DNA from: Streptomyces sp. 3214.6
Lineage (GTDB): Bacteria > Actinomycetota > Actinomycetes > Streptomycetales > Streptomycetaceae
Assembly: GCF_900129855.1 (NCBI RefSeq)
Contig: NZ_LT670819.1
Coordinates: forward strand, 4,650,001 to 4,714,000
Direction: 5' to 3'
Length of the DNA: 64,000 nt
Below the pieces are notes generated by a model that saw only the letters and a list, made by a program, of their open reading frames with translations, was not told the origin of the DNA and did no database searches. Position 1 is the first letter of the stretch, and every line of letters begins with the position of its first letter. The position numbers and the translations under genes were made by a program. Positions 27,607 through 36,472 of this stretch are shown in pieces.

Positions 27607-27870
27607 ATGTACCTGGCAGCCGGTACGACACTGGACGAGATGTTCGGGCAGATCGAGACCATCCTCCGCAACGCGGGCACCATGGTCGCCGTCATCGCCC
27701 TGCTCATCCTCGGCATCCGCATGCTGATGTCGATGAAGCGCGGAGACGGCATGCGCGAGGCCTTCCAGGGCTTCGGCATGATCGCGCTCGCCGCCCTGAT
27801 CATCGGTGGCGCCGGCGGCCTCGCCGGCGTACTGATCGGCCTCGGCAGCCAGATCGGCGGCGGCAACTGA
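27607..27870 (+). CDS. small two-helix membrane protein (VirB2/pilin-like position)
   Basis: 87 residues with AGAGGAATC before ATG 27607. Two membrane helices (about 20-42 and 56-80) are joined by a short basic loop (MSMKRGDGMRE); the second is Gly-rich (IIGGAGGLAGVLIGLGSQIGGG). Size, topology and place before the VirB3-like gene match the small pilin-like or channel subunits of Gram-positive type IV systems. No signal peptide cleavage motif is clear. Confidence 0.75.
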   Translation: MYLAAGTTLDEMFGQIETILRNAGTMVAVIALLILGIRMLMSMKRGDGMREAFQGFGMIALAALIIGGAGGLAGVLIGLGSQIGGGN

Positions 27871-27934
27871 CCCACCGTCCGGGCCTTGCCCGACGGTCCG
27901 TCAGTAGCCGTCCCTACCAGGGGAGTTCGCAAGC

Positions 27935-28420
27935 ATGAGCCAGGAGGCACCGCCGGAGCCGCTGGTCGCGTACGACCACACCGATCTGGTCAACCGCCCC
28001 AAGCGGATCTGGAACTGGGGCAACATCCCGCTGCCGGGCCTGCTGCTGCCCGCACTGGGCGCGGCCTTCGGCTTCGGGCTGATCTGGCTCATCGCGCTGT
28101 TCACGATGTCGGCGTTCCTGCCGTTCCTCGGGATGTCGATGTGGACGTCGATCCTCTACTTCGGGCCGCCGTTCGCCGTCTACTTCGTCTGGGGACGGCC
28201 GCTGCCCTCGGCGCTCACGCTGAGCCAGCAGCTCGTGGTGTGGACCGACTGGTGGTTCCAGCCCAAACGCCTGCAGGGCCTCGCCGCCGACCAGGAGCCC
28301 GAAGAGCTGCACTGGCAGGTCATCCTCTTCACCCCCGGCTCGCCGCGCTGGCAGGCCCGCTACGACGCCGCGCGCCGGACCGCCGCCGCACGCGGCAGCG
28401 CCTTCTCCACCTACCGCTGA
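27935..28420 (+). CDS. VirB3/PrgI-like membrane protein
   Basis: 161 residues, with a cytoplasmic N-terminus ending YDHTDLVNRPKRIWNWGNIPLPG, two membrane helices close together (about 45-65 and 68-92) and a C-terminal tail (QLVVWTDWWFQPKRLQGLAADQEPEELHW). The RPKR.W..GNIPLP start and the two-helix hairpin fit the small inner-membrane partner of VirB4 in Gram-positive systems (PrgI/SCO-type). It lies between the pilin-like gene and virB4-like gene, the usual order. Confidence 0.75.
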   Translation: MSQEAPPEPLVAYDHTDLVNRPKRIWNWGNIPLPGLLLPALGAAFGFGLIWLIALFTMSAFLPFLGMSMWTSILYFGPPFAVYFVWGRPLPSALTLSQQLVVWTDWWFQPKRLQGLAADQEPEELHWQVILFTPGSPRWQARYDAARRTAAARGSAFSTYR

Positions 28421-28507
28421 CCCCTACCTCTCCTACCTCTCCTCCCTCACCTCTCCTCCCTCACGTCCTTCACGTCCTTCACGTCGACCACCGCAGGTGA
28501 CTCCTCC

Positions 28508-31501
28508 ATGTTCATGCTGATCCTTCTGGGCGGGGCGGCCGCCTTCTTCGTGGTCGCCATGATCATGGCCGCCTCGTCGAGCAAGAAGAACGGTCAGGGC
28601 GGCCAGGGCGGCTCCAGGCAGTCGTCCTCCTCCCGCTCCAGGCCGTCCGGCTCCTCGGCGTCCGCCCGCCGCGAGGACCTCCGTCTCCCCTACCGCTACG
28701 CCGACGACATGATCTTCGTGCACGGCGACTCGGTGTGGACGGGCATGGTCCTGCCCAACGCCATCGACGAGTACCTGAACGCCGGCGAGCTCCAGGCGAT
28801 GGCCGAGGGTCCGGCCCGCGGTCTGCTCAACCTGGCCCGCGGCGACCGCAACGTCGAGTGCCACTACCGCAAGGTCTACCAGCCGATCACCGCGCTGACC
28901 TGGGCGGAGGAGCTGAACGCGATCGCCTGGGAGCCCACCGAGAACTACAAGGCGTACAACCTGCGCAAGGCCGAGTACCAGGAGCGCATCGGCGCCAAGC
29001 GGGAGCGCAACATCCTGCTGGTGAAGCTGGGTTCGCTGAAGCGGACCAGCGGCGGCACCGGTGTCCTGGCGCAGGACGACGAGCCGTACGACGAGCCCGG
29101 CCTCCTCCAGGGCGTGCGTGGCGCCGCCGACCAGGCCGCCGCCACCGCGACCGGCGTCGCCGACGAGTACCTCTCCCCGCACGTCCTCGCCGAGTGGACG
29201 CAGACGGCCGTCGAGGTTCACGAGAGCCTGGAGGGCCTCAAGGGCACCCCGCTCAGCCGCGAGGAGCTCGTCTGGCTGATCCGCAAGCCGCTCCACGGCG
29301 ACCTGCCGGTCCCGCCGGAGCCGGTGCTCGGCTCGCGCGCCTGGGGTCCCAACCAGTTCGACCTGGTCGTCGACTTCTCCGGCGAGAACCGCAAGACGCA
29401 CATCGTCCTGCACCAGTACGACGAGGTGACGGGCGAGCAGCAGACCAGCTACACCACGACACTCGTGGCCGCCAACTGGCCCGCGGAGACCCGCTTCCGC
29501 CAGTCGACGGCCTGGGCGCGCTACGCCGCCCAGCACGTGGACTTCCCCGTCGAGATCGACATGCGGTTCACGCTCATCCCGTACCTGAAGTTCAAGGACC
29601 GCGCCGACAAGATCCGCGGCAACCTCGTCGACGAGATGAACGACATGGCCAACTCCGGCCGCAGCCCCGACACCAAGCTGGCCACCCAGGTCACCCGCGC
29701 CCAGGAGCTCGTCGACGACATCGAAGAGCACAAGATGCCGGGCATGGAGGCGCAGATCCGCTTCACGATCTCGGCTCACGACGTGAAGGAGCTGGAGCGC
29801 CGGCGCCGCGTCCTGGAGATGCAGTTCAAGCAGGACCTGAAGGTCACGCTGCTGCGCCCGACCCGCCAGCAGTGGCGGCTGCTCCAGTCCCAACTTCCGG
29901 GCGACGCACCCAAGTTGCCGATCGCGCCGTATCTCCGTCTCCAGGAGGTAGAGCAGCTCGGCGCCGGACTTCCCACGGCCGGAACGGAGCTGGGCGACAA
30001 CCCCGAGCAGCGGTCGGGCAAGCGGCTCGGCTGGGTCGGCAACCTGGTCGGCTGGGCGGGCAAGATGCCGGTCCACTACTCGCTCCACGTCGGTCCGGCC
30101 CGCAACGACGGCGGTGGCCTGGCCATCGTCGGCGCGTCCGGCGGCGGCAAGTCGTCGCTGGCCCTGCAGAAGTTCTACGAGGAGTCGGAGTCGGGCGTCC
30201 GCTGCCTGGTCATCGACCCGAAGACCGACTTCGCCCAGATGTGCTACTACCTGGCCTTCGGCGCCCAGGTGAACGACCCGGCCTTCGCGGGCGACGCGGA
30301 ACAGGGCCTCCTCGGCACCCCGCAGAGCCGGTTCCAGCCCGTGAACCCGGAGTTCTGGGCGGAGACGGAGGTCGTCGACCTCCTGAAGGGGCAGGCGGGC
30401 GTCCTCGACCCGTGGGTCATCGCCCGCGACGTCCCCGCCGGCCGCCTCCTCGCCGAGTCCATGCTCCGCGGCTTCCTCGGCGACGAGGACTACCAGCGCG
30501 TTCGCCTCCCCGTCATCGAGGGCATGGCGACCGTCATCGGCCGCTACAACTCCGCGATCCGCCAGGCCGTCGAGCAGGGCTACACCGCCCGCGACGCCGA
30601 ACTCGCCGTCCCCCGCCCCACGTTGTGGCAGGTCGTCGACGAGGTCGTCGCGGCGTACGACCACGCGGTGGCCAGCGGCGACCGCGAGGCGATCAAGGAC
30701 CTGAAGCTCGCGCAGATGCTCCTCACCGAGCTGCGCACCCTCCCCTACGCCCGGCTCGCCTTCGCCGAGCACCCGCAGCCCCTCTCCAGCATGCGCAAGC
30801 GCCGCACCGTCATCACCCTGCGCGGCTTCCAGTCGCCGGCGGCCTCCGACCCGCGCAACTGGAACCCGGCGGAACGCCTCGCGGCGACAGCCCTGATGGC
30901 GGTCGTGGAACTGGGCAGCCAGATGCTCGACGTCGGCTACGAGAAGAACCCGGTGACCGGCGAGATCGGCCTGCGCCCCAAGGCGCTCTTCGTCGACGAG
31001 GCGTACGTCGTCACGGCGACCGAGTCCGGCCGCGACCTGATGCGCCGCGCGCTGAAGCAGGGCCGCTCCTACCTCGCGGTCACCGTCCTGATCACCCAGC
31101 AGGCCATCGACCTCGTCCAGATCGAGGACTCCGAGGCCCGCAGCGGCGGCGCCAACCAGATCCACACCGTCTTCGCCTTCAAGCAGAAGTCGGCGCAGGA
31201 AGCCTCCCTGGTGGCCCCGCTCCTGGGCCGCCCGGAGAACGACCCGAAGGTCATCGCCGCCCTGCAGGAACTCCGCACGGGCGTCTGCCTCCAGCGCGAC
31301 GCGGACAAGCGCGTCGGCACGGTCGCCGTCGACCTGGTCTTCAAGGAGATCCTCGCCGCCACCGACACCAACGGCACCACCCGCCCGGCCCGCCAGGGCA
31401 TCAACCCCCCGCTGAGCGTCTGGGACTGGACGTTCCTGCAGGAGGCGGAGGAGGACCCGGCGGCCTCCCAGCCCGCCACGCAGGAATCGGCCGCCGTATG
31501 A
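28508..31501 (+). CDS. VirB4-like T4SS ATPase
   Basis: 997 residues. One membrane helix at residues 1-22 (MFMLILLGGAAAFFVVAMIMAA), then the large N-terminal VirB4 domain. The motor has Walker A GASGGGKSS (about 542-550) and Walker B ALFVDEAYV (about 825-833), followed by ITQQAIDLVQ and a helical end. VirB4 powers assembly of, and transport by, the channel. It is the largest gene of the plus-strand operon, and its stop overlaps the next start (ATGA). With the coupling ATPase it is the strongest evidence that the locus is a type IV system. Confidence 0.92.
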   Translation: MFMLILLGGAAAFFVVAMIMAASSSKKNGQGGQGGSRQSSSSRSRPSGSSASARREDLRLPYRYADDMIFVHGDSVWTGMVLPNAIDEYLNAGELQAMAEGPARGLLNLARGDRNVECHYRKVYQPITALTWAEELNAIAWEPTENYKAYNLRKAEYQERIGAKRERNILLVKLGSLKRTSGGTGVLAQDDEPYDEPGLLQGVRGAADQAAATATGVADEYLSPHVLAEWTQTAVEVHESLEGLKGTPLSREELVWLIRKPLHGDLPVPPEPVLGSRAWGPNQFDLVVDFSGENRKTHIVLHQYDEVTGEQQTSYTTTLVAANWPAETRFRQSTAWARYAAQHVDFPVEIDMRFTLIPYLKFKDRADKIRGNLVDEMNDMANSGRSPDTKLATQVTRAQELVDDIEEHKMPGMEAQIRFTISAHDVKELERRRRVLEMQFKQDLKVTLLRPTRQQWRLLQSQLPGDAPKLPIAPYLRLQEVEQLGAGLPTAGTELGDNPEQRSGKRLGWVGNLVGWAGKMPVHYSLHVGPARNDGGGLAIVGASGGGKSSLALQKFYEESESGVRCLVIDPKTDFAQMCYYLAFGAQVNDPAFAGDAEQGLLGTPQSRFQPVNPEFWAETEVVDLLKGQAGVLDPWVIARDVPAGRLLAESMLRGFLGDEDYQRVRLPVIEGMATVIGRYNSAIRQAVEQGYTARDAELAVPRPTLWQVVDEVVAAYDHAVASGDREAIKDLKLAQMLLTELRTLPYARLAFAEHPQPLSSMRKRRTVITLRGFQSPAASDPRNWNPAERLAATALMAVVELGSQMLDVGYEKNPVTGEIGLRPKALFVDEAYVVTATESGRDLMRRALKQGRSYLAVTVLITQQAIDLVQIEDSEARSGGANQIHTVFAFKQKSAQEASLVAPLLGRPENDPKVIAALQELRTGVCLQRDADKRVGTVAVDLVFKEILAATDTNGTTRPARQGINPPLSVWDWTFLQEAEEDPAASQPATQESAAV

Positions 31502-32256
31502 CCCCGCCCGACCCCACCTCGTCCCCGGAGGCCCGTCCCCCCATGTCCCTGCCCAAGCCCCTGACCAAGCCCCTGACCAAGCCCCTGACCACGGGCATCG
31601 TCTCCCTGGCCCTGCTCACCGCCTTGACCGGGTGCGGGTCCGACTCCGACTCCGGCTCCGGTTCGGACGGCAAGGGTTCAGCCACCTCCTCCTCCGCCGC
31701 CTCCGGATCGGGCTCGGACTCCGCGTCCAAGAGCCTTCCCAGCGCCAAGACGCTGAGAGACGTCCAGGAGTTCATCTCCGGCGCGGGGCTCCCGTGCAAC
31801 AACCTCACCGAGGACGAGAGCGCGAACGGCACACCCGCAGAGGGATTTCTCGGCCCCTCGGACGAGGACGACACCGAGGCCCAAGCAGCCGAGAAGGACG
31901 CCTGGGGGATCAGGAAGTCCGGCTTCTGCGGAGAAACCCGGTCCGACATCGGCGGCTGGGTCATCTACCTGCTTGGCGACATGAAGGCGTTCCAGGAGAA
32001 CTACCGCAAGCAGGCCCAGGAGTTGGCAAAAGAGGGGGGTTGGACCGGCTCGTTGACATACGGGCGGTTCTTCGTCGGCGCTGACTTCATCATCGACCCA
32101 ACGAACGTGCAGACGAGCAAGACCCTGCTCGAAGCCGGGATGTTGGTGGAGAACTGCGACCCCAAGTTCAAGGTTCCCGAGGGATACGTCAAGAAGGACG
32201 CGCAGGCGAGCGGCTGCGTGCTGACCAACTACCTCCTCGATCCCCTGGACCAGTAG
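31498..32256 (+). CDS. lipoprotein, paralog A, in the T4SS-like operon
   Basis: 252 residues from ATG 31498 (4-base overlap with virB4). Alternative ATG 31543 would shorten it by 15. The KPLTKPLTKPLT run is encoded by three copies of CCCCTGACCAAG. Signal peptide and lipobox LTGC precede a Ser/Gly/Asp linker and a domain with Cys residues (GLPCNN, GFCGETR, ENCDP, SGCVLTNY). These Cys and the block WGIRKSGFC...FFVGADFIID...L.NCDP...GCVLTNY recur in the next gene, so the two are paralogs. It is anchored outside the membrane; role unknown. Confidence 0.75.
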   Translation: MTPPDPTSSPEARPPMSLPKPLTKPLTKPLTTGIVSLALLTALTGCGSDSDSGSGSDGKGSATSSSAASGSGSDSASKSLPSAKTLRDVQEFISGAGLPCNNLTEDESANGTPAEGFLGPSDEDDTEAQAAEKDAWGIRKSGFCGETRSDIGGWVIYLLGDMKAFQENYRKQAQELAKEGGWTGSLTYGRFFVGADFIIDPTNVQTSKTLLEAGMLVENCDPKFKVPEGYVKKDAQASGCVLTNYLLDPLDQ

Positions 32257-32262
32257 GCAGAC

Positions 32263-32856
32263 ATGAAACTCGGGAAAGCACTCACCATCGGTGTCACACT
32301 CGTCGCGTTCACGGCGGCCGCAGGGTGCGGAAGCAACGACGACAAGGGCGAGAACAGCGGGAGCGAAAGCCCGACCGCCAGTTCTTCCGGCAGCACCGGG
32401 CAGGACGCGGGCGGCGGCCTGCCCAAGGCGGCGGACCTGGCGTCCATCGCGTACTACGTGAACAAGCACACCCCCTGCCTGGACCTCAAGACGGGCGCCG
32501 ACTACGACGCCAACCACGACGGCGACAAGACCGCGTGGGGCGCCGACGAGGCGGCGGACCCGTCCTGGGGCATCAAGGAACGGGGCGTGTGCAGCGACGG
32601 ATCCAATGACCCCGTCGCCCTCCTGTCCGTGGCGGACATGAAGAAGTTCCAGACCGCGGCCAAAGCGCACAACGAGAAATTCCTGGTCGGCCAGGACTTC
32701 GCGGTCATTCCGGTCGGAAGCCAGGCGATCCAGGAACTGCAGAAGTCCGAGCTCCTGTTCCTGACCTGCGATCCGGACTTCTCGGCACCGAGCGGTTTCC
32801 AGAAGTCTCCGGGCCTGGTCGACGGCTGTGTGCTGAGCAACTACTTCGGCGACTGA
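32263..32856 (+). CDS. lipoprotein, paralog B, in the T4SS-like operon
   Basis: 197 residues from ATG 32263, 6 bases after paralog A. Signal peptide with lipobox AAGC, Ser/Gly/Thr-rich linker, then the same domain as paralog A: LPKAADLASIAYYVNKHTPC, WGIKERGVCSDG, KKFQTAAKAH, FLVGQDFAVIPVG, LTCDPDF and GCVLSNYFGD at the C-terminus. Four conserved Cys are likely to make two disulfides. Both paralogs would sit on the outer face near the channel. Confidence 0.75.
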   Translation: MKLGKALTIGVTLVAFTAAAGCGSNDDKGENSGSESPTASSSGSTGQDAGGGLPKAADLASIAYYVNKHTPCLDLKTGADYDANHDGDKTAWGADEAADPSWGIKERGVCSDGSNDPVALLSVADMKKFQTAAKAHNEKFLVGQDFAVIPVGSQAIQELQKSELLFLTCDPDFSAPSGFQKSPGLVDGCVLSNYFGD

Positions 32857-32909
32857 ACCCGCACATCGAGCACCTCAACCTTGCCCACGCGTACCCCGAA
32901 GGAAGACAG

Positions 32910-35144
32910 ATGCATCCGCGCAACGCACTGAGCCGTCGAATACGGAAAGCCGGTGTGGCCGCCCGTGCCGGCCTCTTCGTGGTGCTGGCGCTGATCGCCC
33001 TCACCCTGGCCGCGCCGAGTTCGGCGTACGCGGACTTCTCCTGCAACTTCACCGGCGACGAGAGCTACCACATGGACTCGCCGGGCAGTAACGGCGAGGG
33101 CATCATGCCCGCTGTCGTGCAGTGGGAGGACGGCGGCGGCTCCAAGAACCTCGGCGACGAGAAGGGCACGGTCAAGGGCGCCTTCAAGGTGGAGAAGGGC
33201 GAGGCCCAGCGCTACACCCTGTATGAGTTGAACGGCATGCGAGGCCTGAACTGGTCCATGACCTTCAAGGGCAGGGGCAACGCCGCCGAGAAGAACGGCA
33301 CGTGGGGCAGCGGAGCCGATTCCTGCAAGGTCATGGCCTACGTCAACAACGGGATCGCGGACGCCGTCTTCTACGGCACCAAGGTGCTCACCCGGTTCTC
33401 CATCTCCATCAAGGAGATGGCCTCCAACCCGAGCCCCTTCTCGGGCCTCTACACCGGCCGCGACAACGTGGTGACGACCCTCCGTGACAACGTCCTGAAG
33501 CCCGCCCTCACGGTCATGATCCTGCTGGTCGGCCTCTGGGTGTTCACCAAGTGGCGGAAGGGGGACATGCGTGAGGTGTGGGCGGGAGTCTCCTGGACCG
33601 CTCTGACCGTGATCGCGGTGATGGCCTTCCTCACCGGCAACAACTACGACAGGGTCGTACAGAGTTCGGACGAATGGATCGCCAGCGCCAACTCCGCACT
33701 CAGCTCGACCGTACTCGCGGGCGTCTCGGGCAAGATGCAGAGCCCCTGCGATCTGCCCAACAACGGCAAAGGCCTGCCCGGAGAGGTAGGTCTCCGGTTG
33801 TCGAGCTGCGCCATGTACGACACCCTCGCCTTCCGCCCCTGGGCCATGGGCCAGTTCGGCGATGTGGGCGCGAACTGCGTCTTCAGGAAAGACAGCAACG
33901 GAAAGGTCTCCGGCACGGACGGGACCTGCACTTTCAGCAGTGACACCAAATACGACTGCTACTGGGGCGAGAAAGGCACGCCCCGCTGCGGGGACCTCCG
34001 CGTGCGCCAAGCGGTCGCCCAGTCCTGGACCAACGTCGATGACCAACGCGGGGACGACAAGCCGAACGGAGACAAGTTCGGGGATTGGGAAACCATCCGT
34101 ATCGAGATCGCCGGCGGCGAGGATGTACCGGACAAGAAGCTCTACCCGGTCGCCTTCAACGACTGGGCCGGCAAGAACGCCACCGACCGGGTGGGCATCG
34201 CCTTCTACTCCCTCGTGGCCGCCTTCATCGTCGGCGTGATGGTCCTCGCGCTCAGCGCGCTCACCCTCCTGTGGCACGCAGTCACACTGATCCTGATCAT
34301 GCTGTTGCCGCTGGTCGCCACGCTCGGCATCCACCCCTCCCAGCAGAAGCTGCTGAAGAGCTGGCTGGAGACGTTCATCCACAGCTTCGTGCTGCGCGCC
34401 GGCTTCGGCGTGATCCTGACCGTCCTGCTCGTCCTCTACCAGATGATCCTGCCCGCGCAGATCGCCCTCGGCACCCAGCTGCTCATGCTGCTGCTGGTCA
34501 CCGTCGCCGTCGTGATGATGCTGAAGAAGCTCCTCGCCGGGAACTTCACCCCGCAGGTCGCGGGCGGCGAGGACACCCTCGGCATCCGGGACGGCGCGAA
34601 CGCCACCTTCGACAAGGCCGCCGCCATGGCCCCGGGCCTCGCCATCGGCTCGGCCCGCGCCAGCGGCCGCGTCGCGAGCACCACCGCCAAGGGCACGGGC
34701 CGCGCGGCCGGCAGCACGCTGCGCGGCGGCGCCTGGGCGGTGGACAAGTTCGCCAACAAGGGCCGGGGCCGCGCCGCACTGCAGAAGCGAGGCTGGCTCG
34801 GCCAGTCCAAGCAGGAGCAGCGGCAGACCGCGTACCGGTCGGCGGAGGGGGCACGCGAGGCCCAGGAGGCGAGGAACCGCCCGCCGGAGGAGCAGGAGGC
34901 CCAGTCGCCTCCCACCCCCAGGCGCGGCCGCCGGGTCAGCGACTCGGGTGCCAAGCAGGCCCCGCAGCAGTCCACGCCGCCGACCGAGTCCCGCCCGGCT
35001 CCCGCGCCGCAGTCGCAGCCGTCGGCGCCACGCCCCCGGCCCGCACCGGCCGAGGCACCGCCGGCGCCGCGGCAGCAGACGCCCCCCGTGGCCCCGGCGC
35101 CCCCGCCGCCCCGGGACCCGCGTGGCCCCAGCGGCCGCGTCTGA
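32910..35144 (+). CDS. VirB6-like polytopic membrane protein
   Basis: 744 residues. Signal peptide (to about 43, AYADFSC), extracytoplasmic part with Cys, a first membrane helix near 200 (ALTVMILLVGLWVFTKW), a loop, then a set of helices about 435-545 (AFIVGVMVLALSALTLLWHAVTLILIMLLPLVATLGI...LLMLLLVTVAVVMML). After about 560 comes a long cytoplasmic, Gln/Arg/Pro-rich tail. This is the layout of Gram-positive VirB6 proteins (TrsL-like), which form the membrane pore with VirB4 and VirB3. Low-complexity tail of about 180 residues is unusually long. Confidence 0.78.
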   Translation: MHPRNALSRRIRKAGVAARAGLFVVLALIALTLAAPSSAYADFSCNFTGDESYHMDSPGSNGEGIMPAVVQWEDGGGSKNLGDEKGTVKGAFKVEKGEAQRYTLYELNGMRGLNWSMTFKGRGNAAEKNGTWGSGADSCKVMAYVNNGIADAVFYGTKVLTRFSISIKEMASNPSPFSGLYTGRDNVVTTLRDNVLKPALTVMILLVGLWVFTKWRKGDMREVWAGVSWTALTVIAVMAFLTGNNYDRVVQSSDEWIASANSALSSTVLAGVSGKMQSPCDLPNNGKGLPGEVGLRLSSCAMYDTLAFRPWAMGQFGDVGANCVFRKDSNGKVSGTDGTCTFSSDTKYDCYWGEKGTPRCGDLRVRQAVAQSWTNVDDQRGDDKPNGDKFGDWETIRIEIAGGEDVPDKKLYPVAFNDWAGKNATDRVGIAFYSLVAAFIVGVMVLALSALTLLWHAVTLILIMLLPLVATLGIHPSQQKLLKSWLETFIHSFVLRAGFGVILTVLLVLYQMILPAQIALGTQLLMLLLVTVAVVMMLKKLLAGNFTPQVAGGEDTLGIRDGANATFDKAAAMAPGLAIGSARASGRVASTTAKGTGRAAGSTLRGGAWAVDKFANKGRGRAALQKRGWLGQSKQEQRQTAYRSAEGAREAQEARNRPPEEQEAQSPPTPRRGRRVSDSGAKQAPQQSTPPTESRPAPAPQSQPSAPRPRPAPAEAPPAPRQQTPPVAPAPPPPRDPRGPSGRV

Positions 35145-35184
35145 CCCCGCCCCCTGCCCGTAAGCAGCATCAGAGGAGCCACCC

Positions 35185-35814
35185 ATGCCCGTCCTGACCG
35201 CCGACCGCACCCCCGACCAGTTGGTCGCGGAACTGGAGCGGCTCGTCGAGGTGGACTGGCCCACGGTGTGGGCGGGGGTGCCGGACGACGAGGAGAAGCG
35301 CTCGCACTGGTGCGCGGGGTTCGGCTGGCGACCGCTGTGGTTCGAGGCGGGCCAGTGGGTCCGTACGGCCCAGGGCGCCCGCCTCCACCTCGCCTCGGTG
35401 GCTCCCGCCCGCCCGGTGACCCGCGTCGAGCACGCCCTGTGGTCGGTCCGGGCGGGCGCGGCGGCGGAGAACGAGTCCCTGATGGCGCTCGCCGCCGCCA
35501 AGTGGCCTGCGTACGTCACCGCCGTCCAGGCGGTGCTGAGCGTGCCCACCTGGTCCGGTGACTGGGACACGGCAGGCTTCCCCGACTCCCCGGGACGCGG
35601 GTACTGGCGGGACGCGGAGTGGCGAGGGGTCCACCGCGACCCCTACCGGCTGGCGGTGTGGTCCTTCCGTACGCCGGGAGCACCGCTGTTCGTGCTCAAG
35701 GCGAACCTGGCGGCGGGTACGGCGGCGGGTTGGGGCCCGGGCAGTGCGACGATCTCCCTCGCCTGCCACGGGCCGGCCGACGCCGAGGACGACGGCCCCG
35801 GCTGGCTGTTGTGA
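35185..35814 (+). CDS. DUF6301-like protein A
   Basis: 209 residues from ATG 35185 (AGAGGAGCC 6-14 bases upstream). A compact aromatic-rich protein: PDQLVAELERLVEVDWPTVWAGV, HWCAGFGWRPLWFEAGQWVRT, PAYVTAVQAVLSVPTWSGDWDTAGFPD, RLAVWSFRTPGAPLFVLKANLAAGTA. No membrane helix. A second copy follows at 35849. Such tandem, non-catalytic small proteins next to variable C-terminal-tailed proteins are often immunity or chaperone proteins; that is inference here. Confidence 0.65.
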   Translation: MPVLTADRTPDQLVAELERLVEVDWPTVWAGVPDDEEKRSHWCAGFGWRPLWFEAGQWVRTAQGARLHLASVAPARPVTRVEHALWSVRAGAAAENESLMALAAAKWPAYVTAVQAVLSVPTWSGDWDTAGFPDSPGRGYWRDAEWRGVHRDPYRLAVWSFRTPGAPLFVLKANLAAGTAAGWGPGSATISLACHGPADAEDDGPGWLL

Positions 35815-35848
35815 CGACTGTGCCGACCACCGAGACGAGAGACTGATC

Positions 35849-36472
35849 ATGGGCCTCACTTCTGGACCTCAGGACCGCACCCCGCAGGAGCTGGTCACCG
35901 AGCTACGCGGACTGGCCGACGTGGACTGGCCGACCGTATGGTCCGGCCCGCCCTACCCGGGTAAGGGCCTGGACATGTGGTGCGCGCAGTTCAACTGGGT
36001 GCCGACCAGTTTTGAGCGAGTGCTCCAGGTGCGTACCGACAGCGGCGGCACGTTCACCCTCAACAACCTCGCCGGCAGTTGGGCCCCGGTGACCCACGTC
36101 AGCCACTGGGTTTGGGGCGCCGGGGCCGAGACGGCTGACGACAACCCTGCAGTACTGGCAGCAGCGGCACGTACGTGGCCGGTGTACCTGGCTGCTGCCT
36201 GCGCTGTGCTGGGGGAACCGACTTGGGAAGGTGCCTGGGATGCCGATGACTTCCCCGAGAACCTCGGCAGTCACGATGTCGGATCACGCGACTTCCGACT
36301 CACGCACAAGGATCCACATCGGCTCGCCTACTGGCTGGGGACGGAGAGCACCAGCCCGATGATCGTCATGGAGATCAGCCTGGCCGCGGGCACCGCACAG
36401 GACCTCTTTGACGGGGCCGCAAATCTGTCCCTGAAGTTCTATCCGCACCCTGTTGAGATCGGAGACCTGTGA
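35849..36472 (+). CDS. DUF6301-like protein B
   Basis: 207 residues, 35 bases after copy A. Shared blocks with copy A include TPQELVTELRGLADVDWPTVWSG, W(C)AQFNWVPTSFE, WPVYLAAACAVLGEPTWEGAWDADDFP, PHRLAYWLGTE and ISLAAGTA. Its stop overlaps the start of the unknown protein at 36469 (GTGA), so they are made together. Coupling suggests that this copy acts with the downstream protein. Confidence 0.65.
   Translation: MGLTSGPQDRTPQELVTELRGLADVDWPTVWSGPPYPGKGLDMWCAQFNWVPTSFERVLQVRTDSGGTFTLNNLAGSWAPVTHVSHWVWGAGAETADDNPAVLAAAARTWPVYLAAACAVLGEPTWEGAWDADDFPENLGSHDVGSRDFRLTHKDPHRLAYWLGTESTSPMIVMEISLAAGTAQDLFDGAANLSLKFYPHPVEIGDL

Noticed and set aside
28433..31165. 910-residue minus-strand frame
   Set aside because: Shadow of the VirB4-like gene; no start site or motif.
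32841..35570. 909-residue minus-strand frame
   Set aside because: Shadow of the VirB6-like gene.
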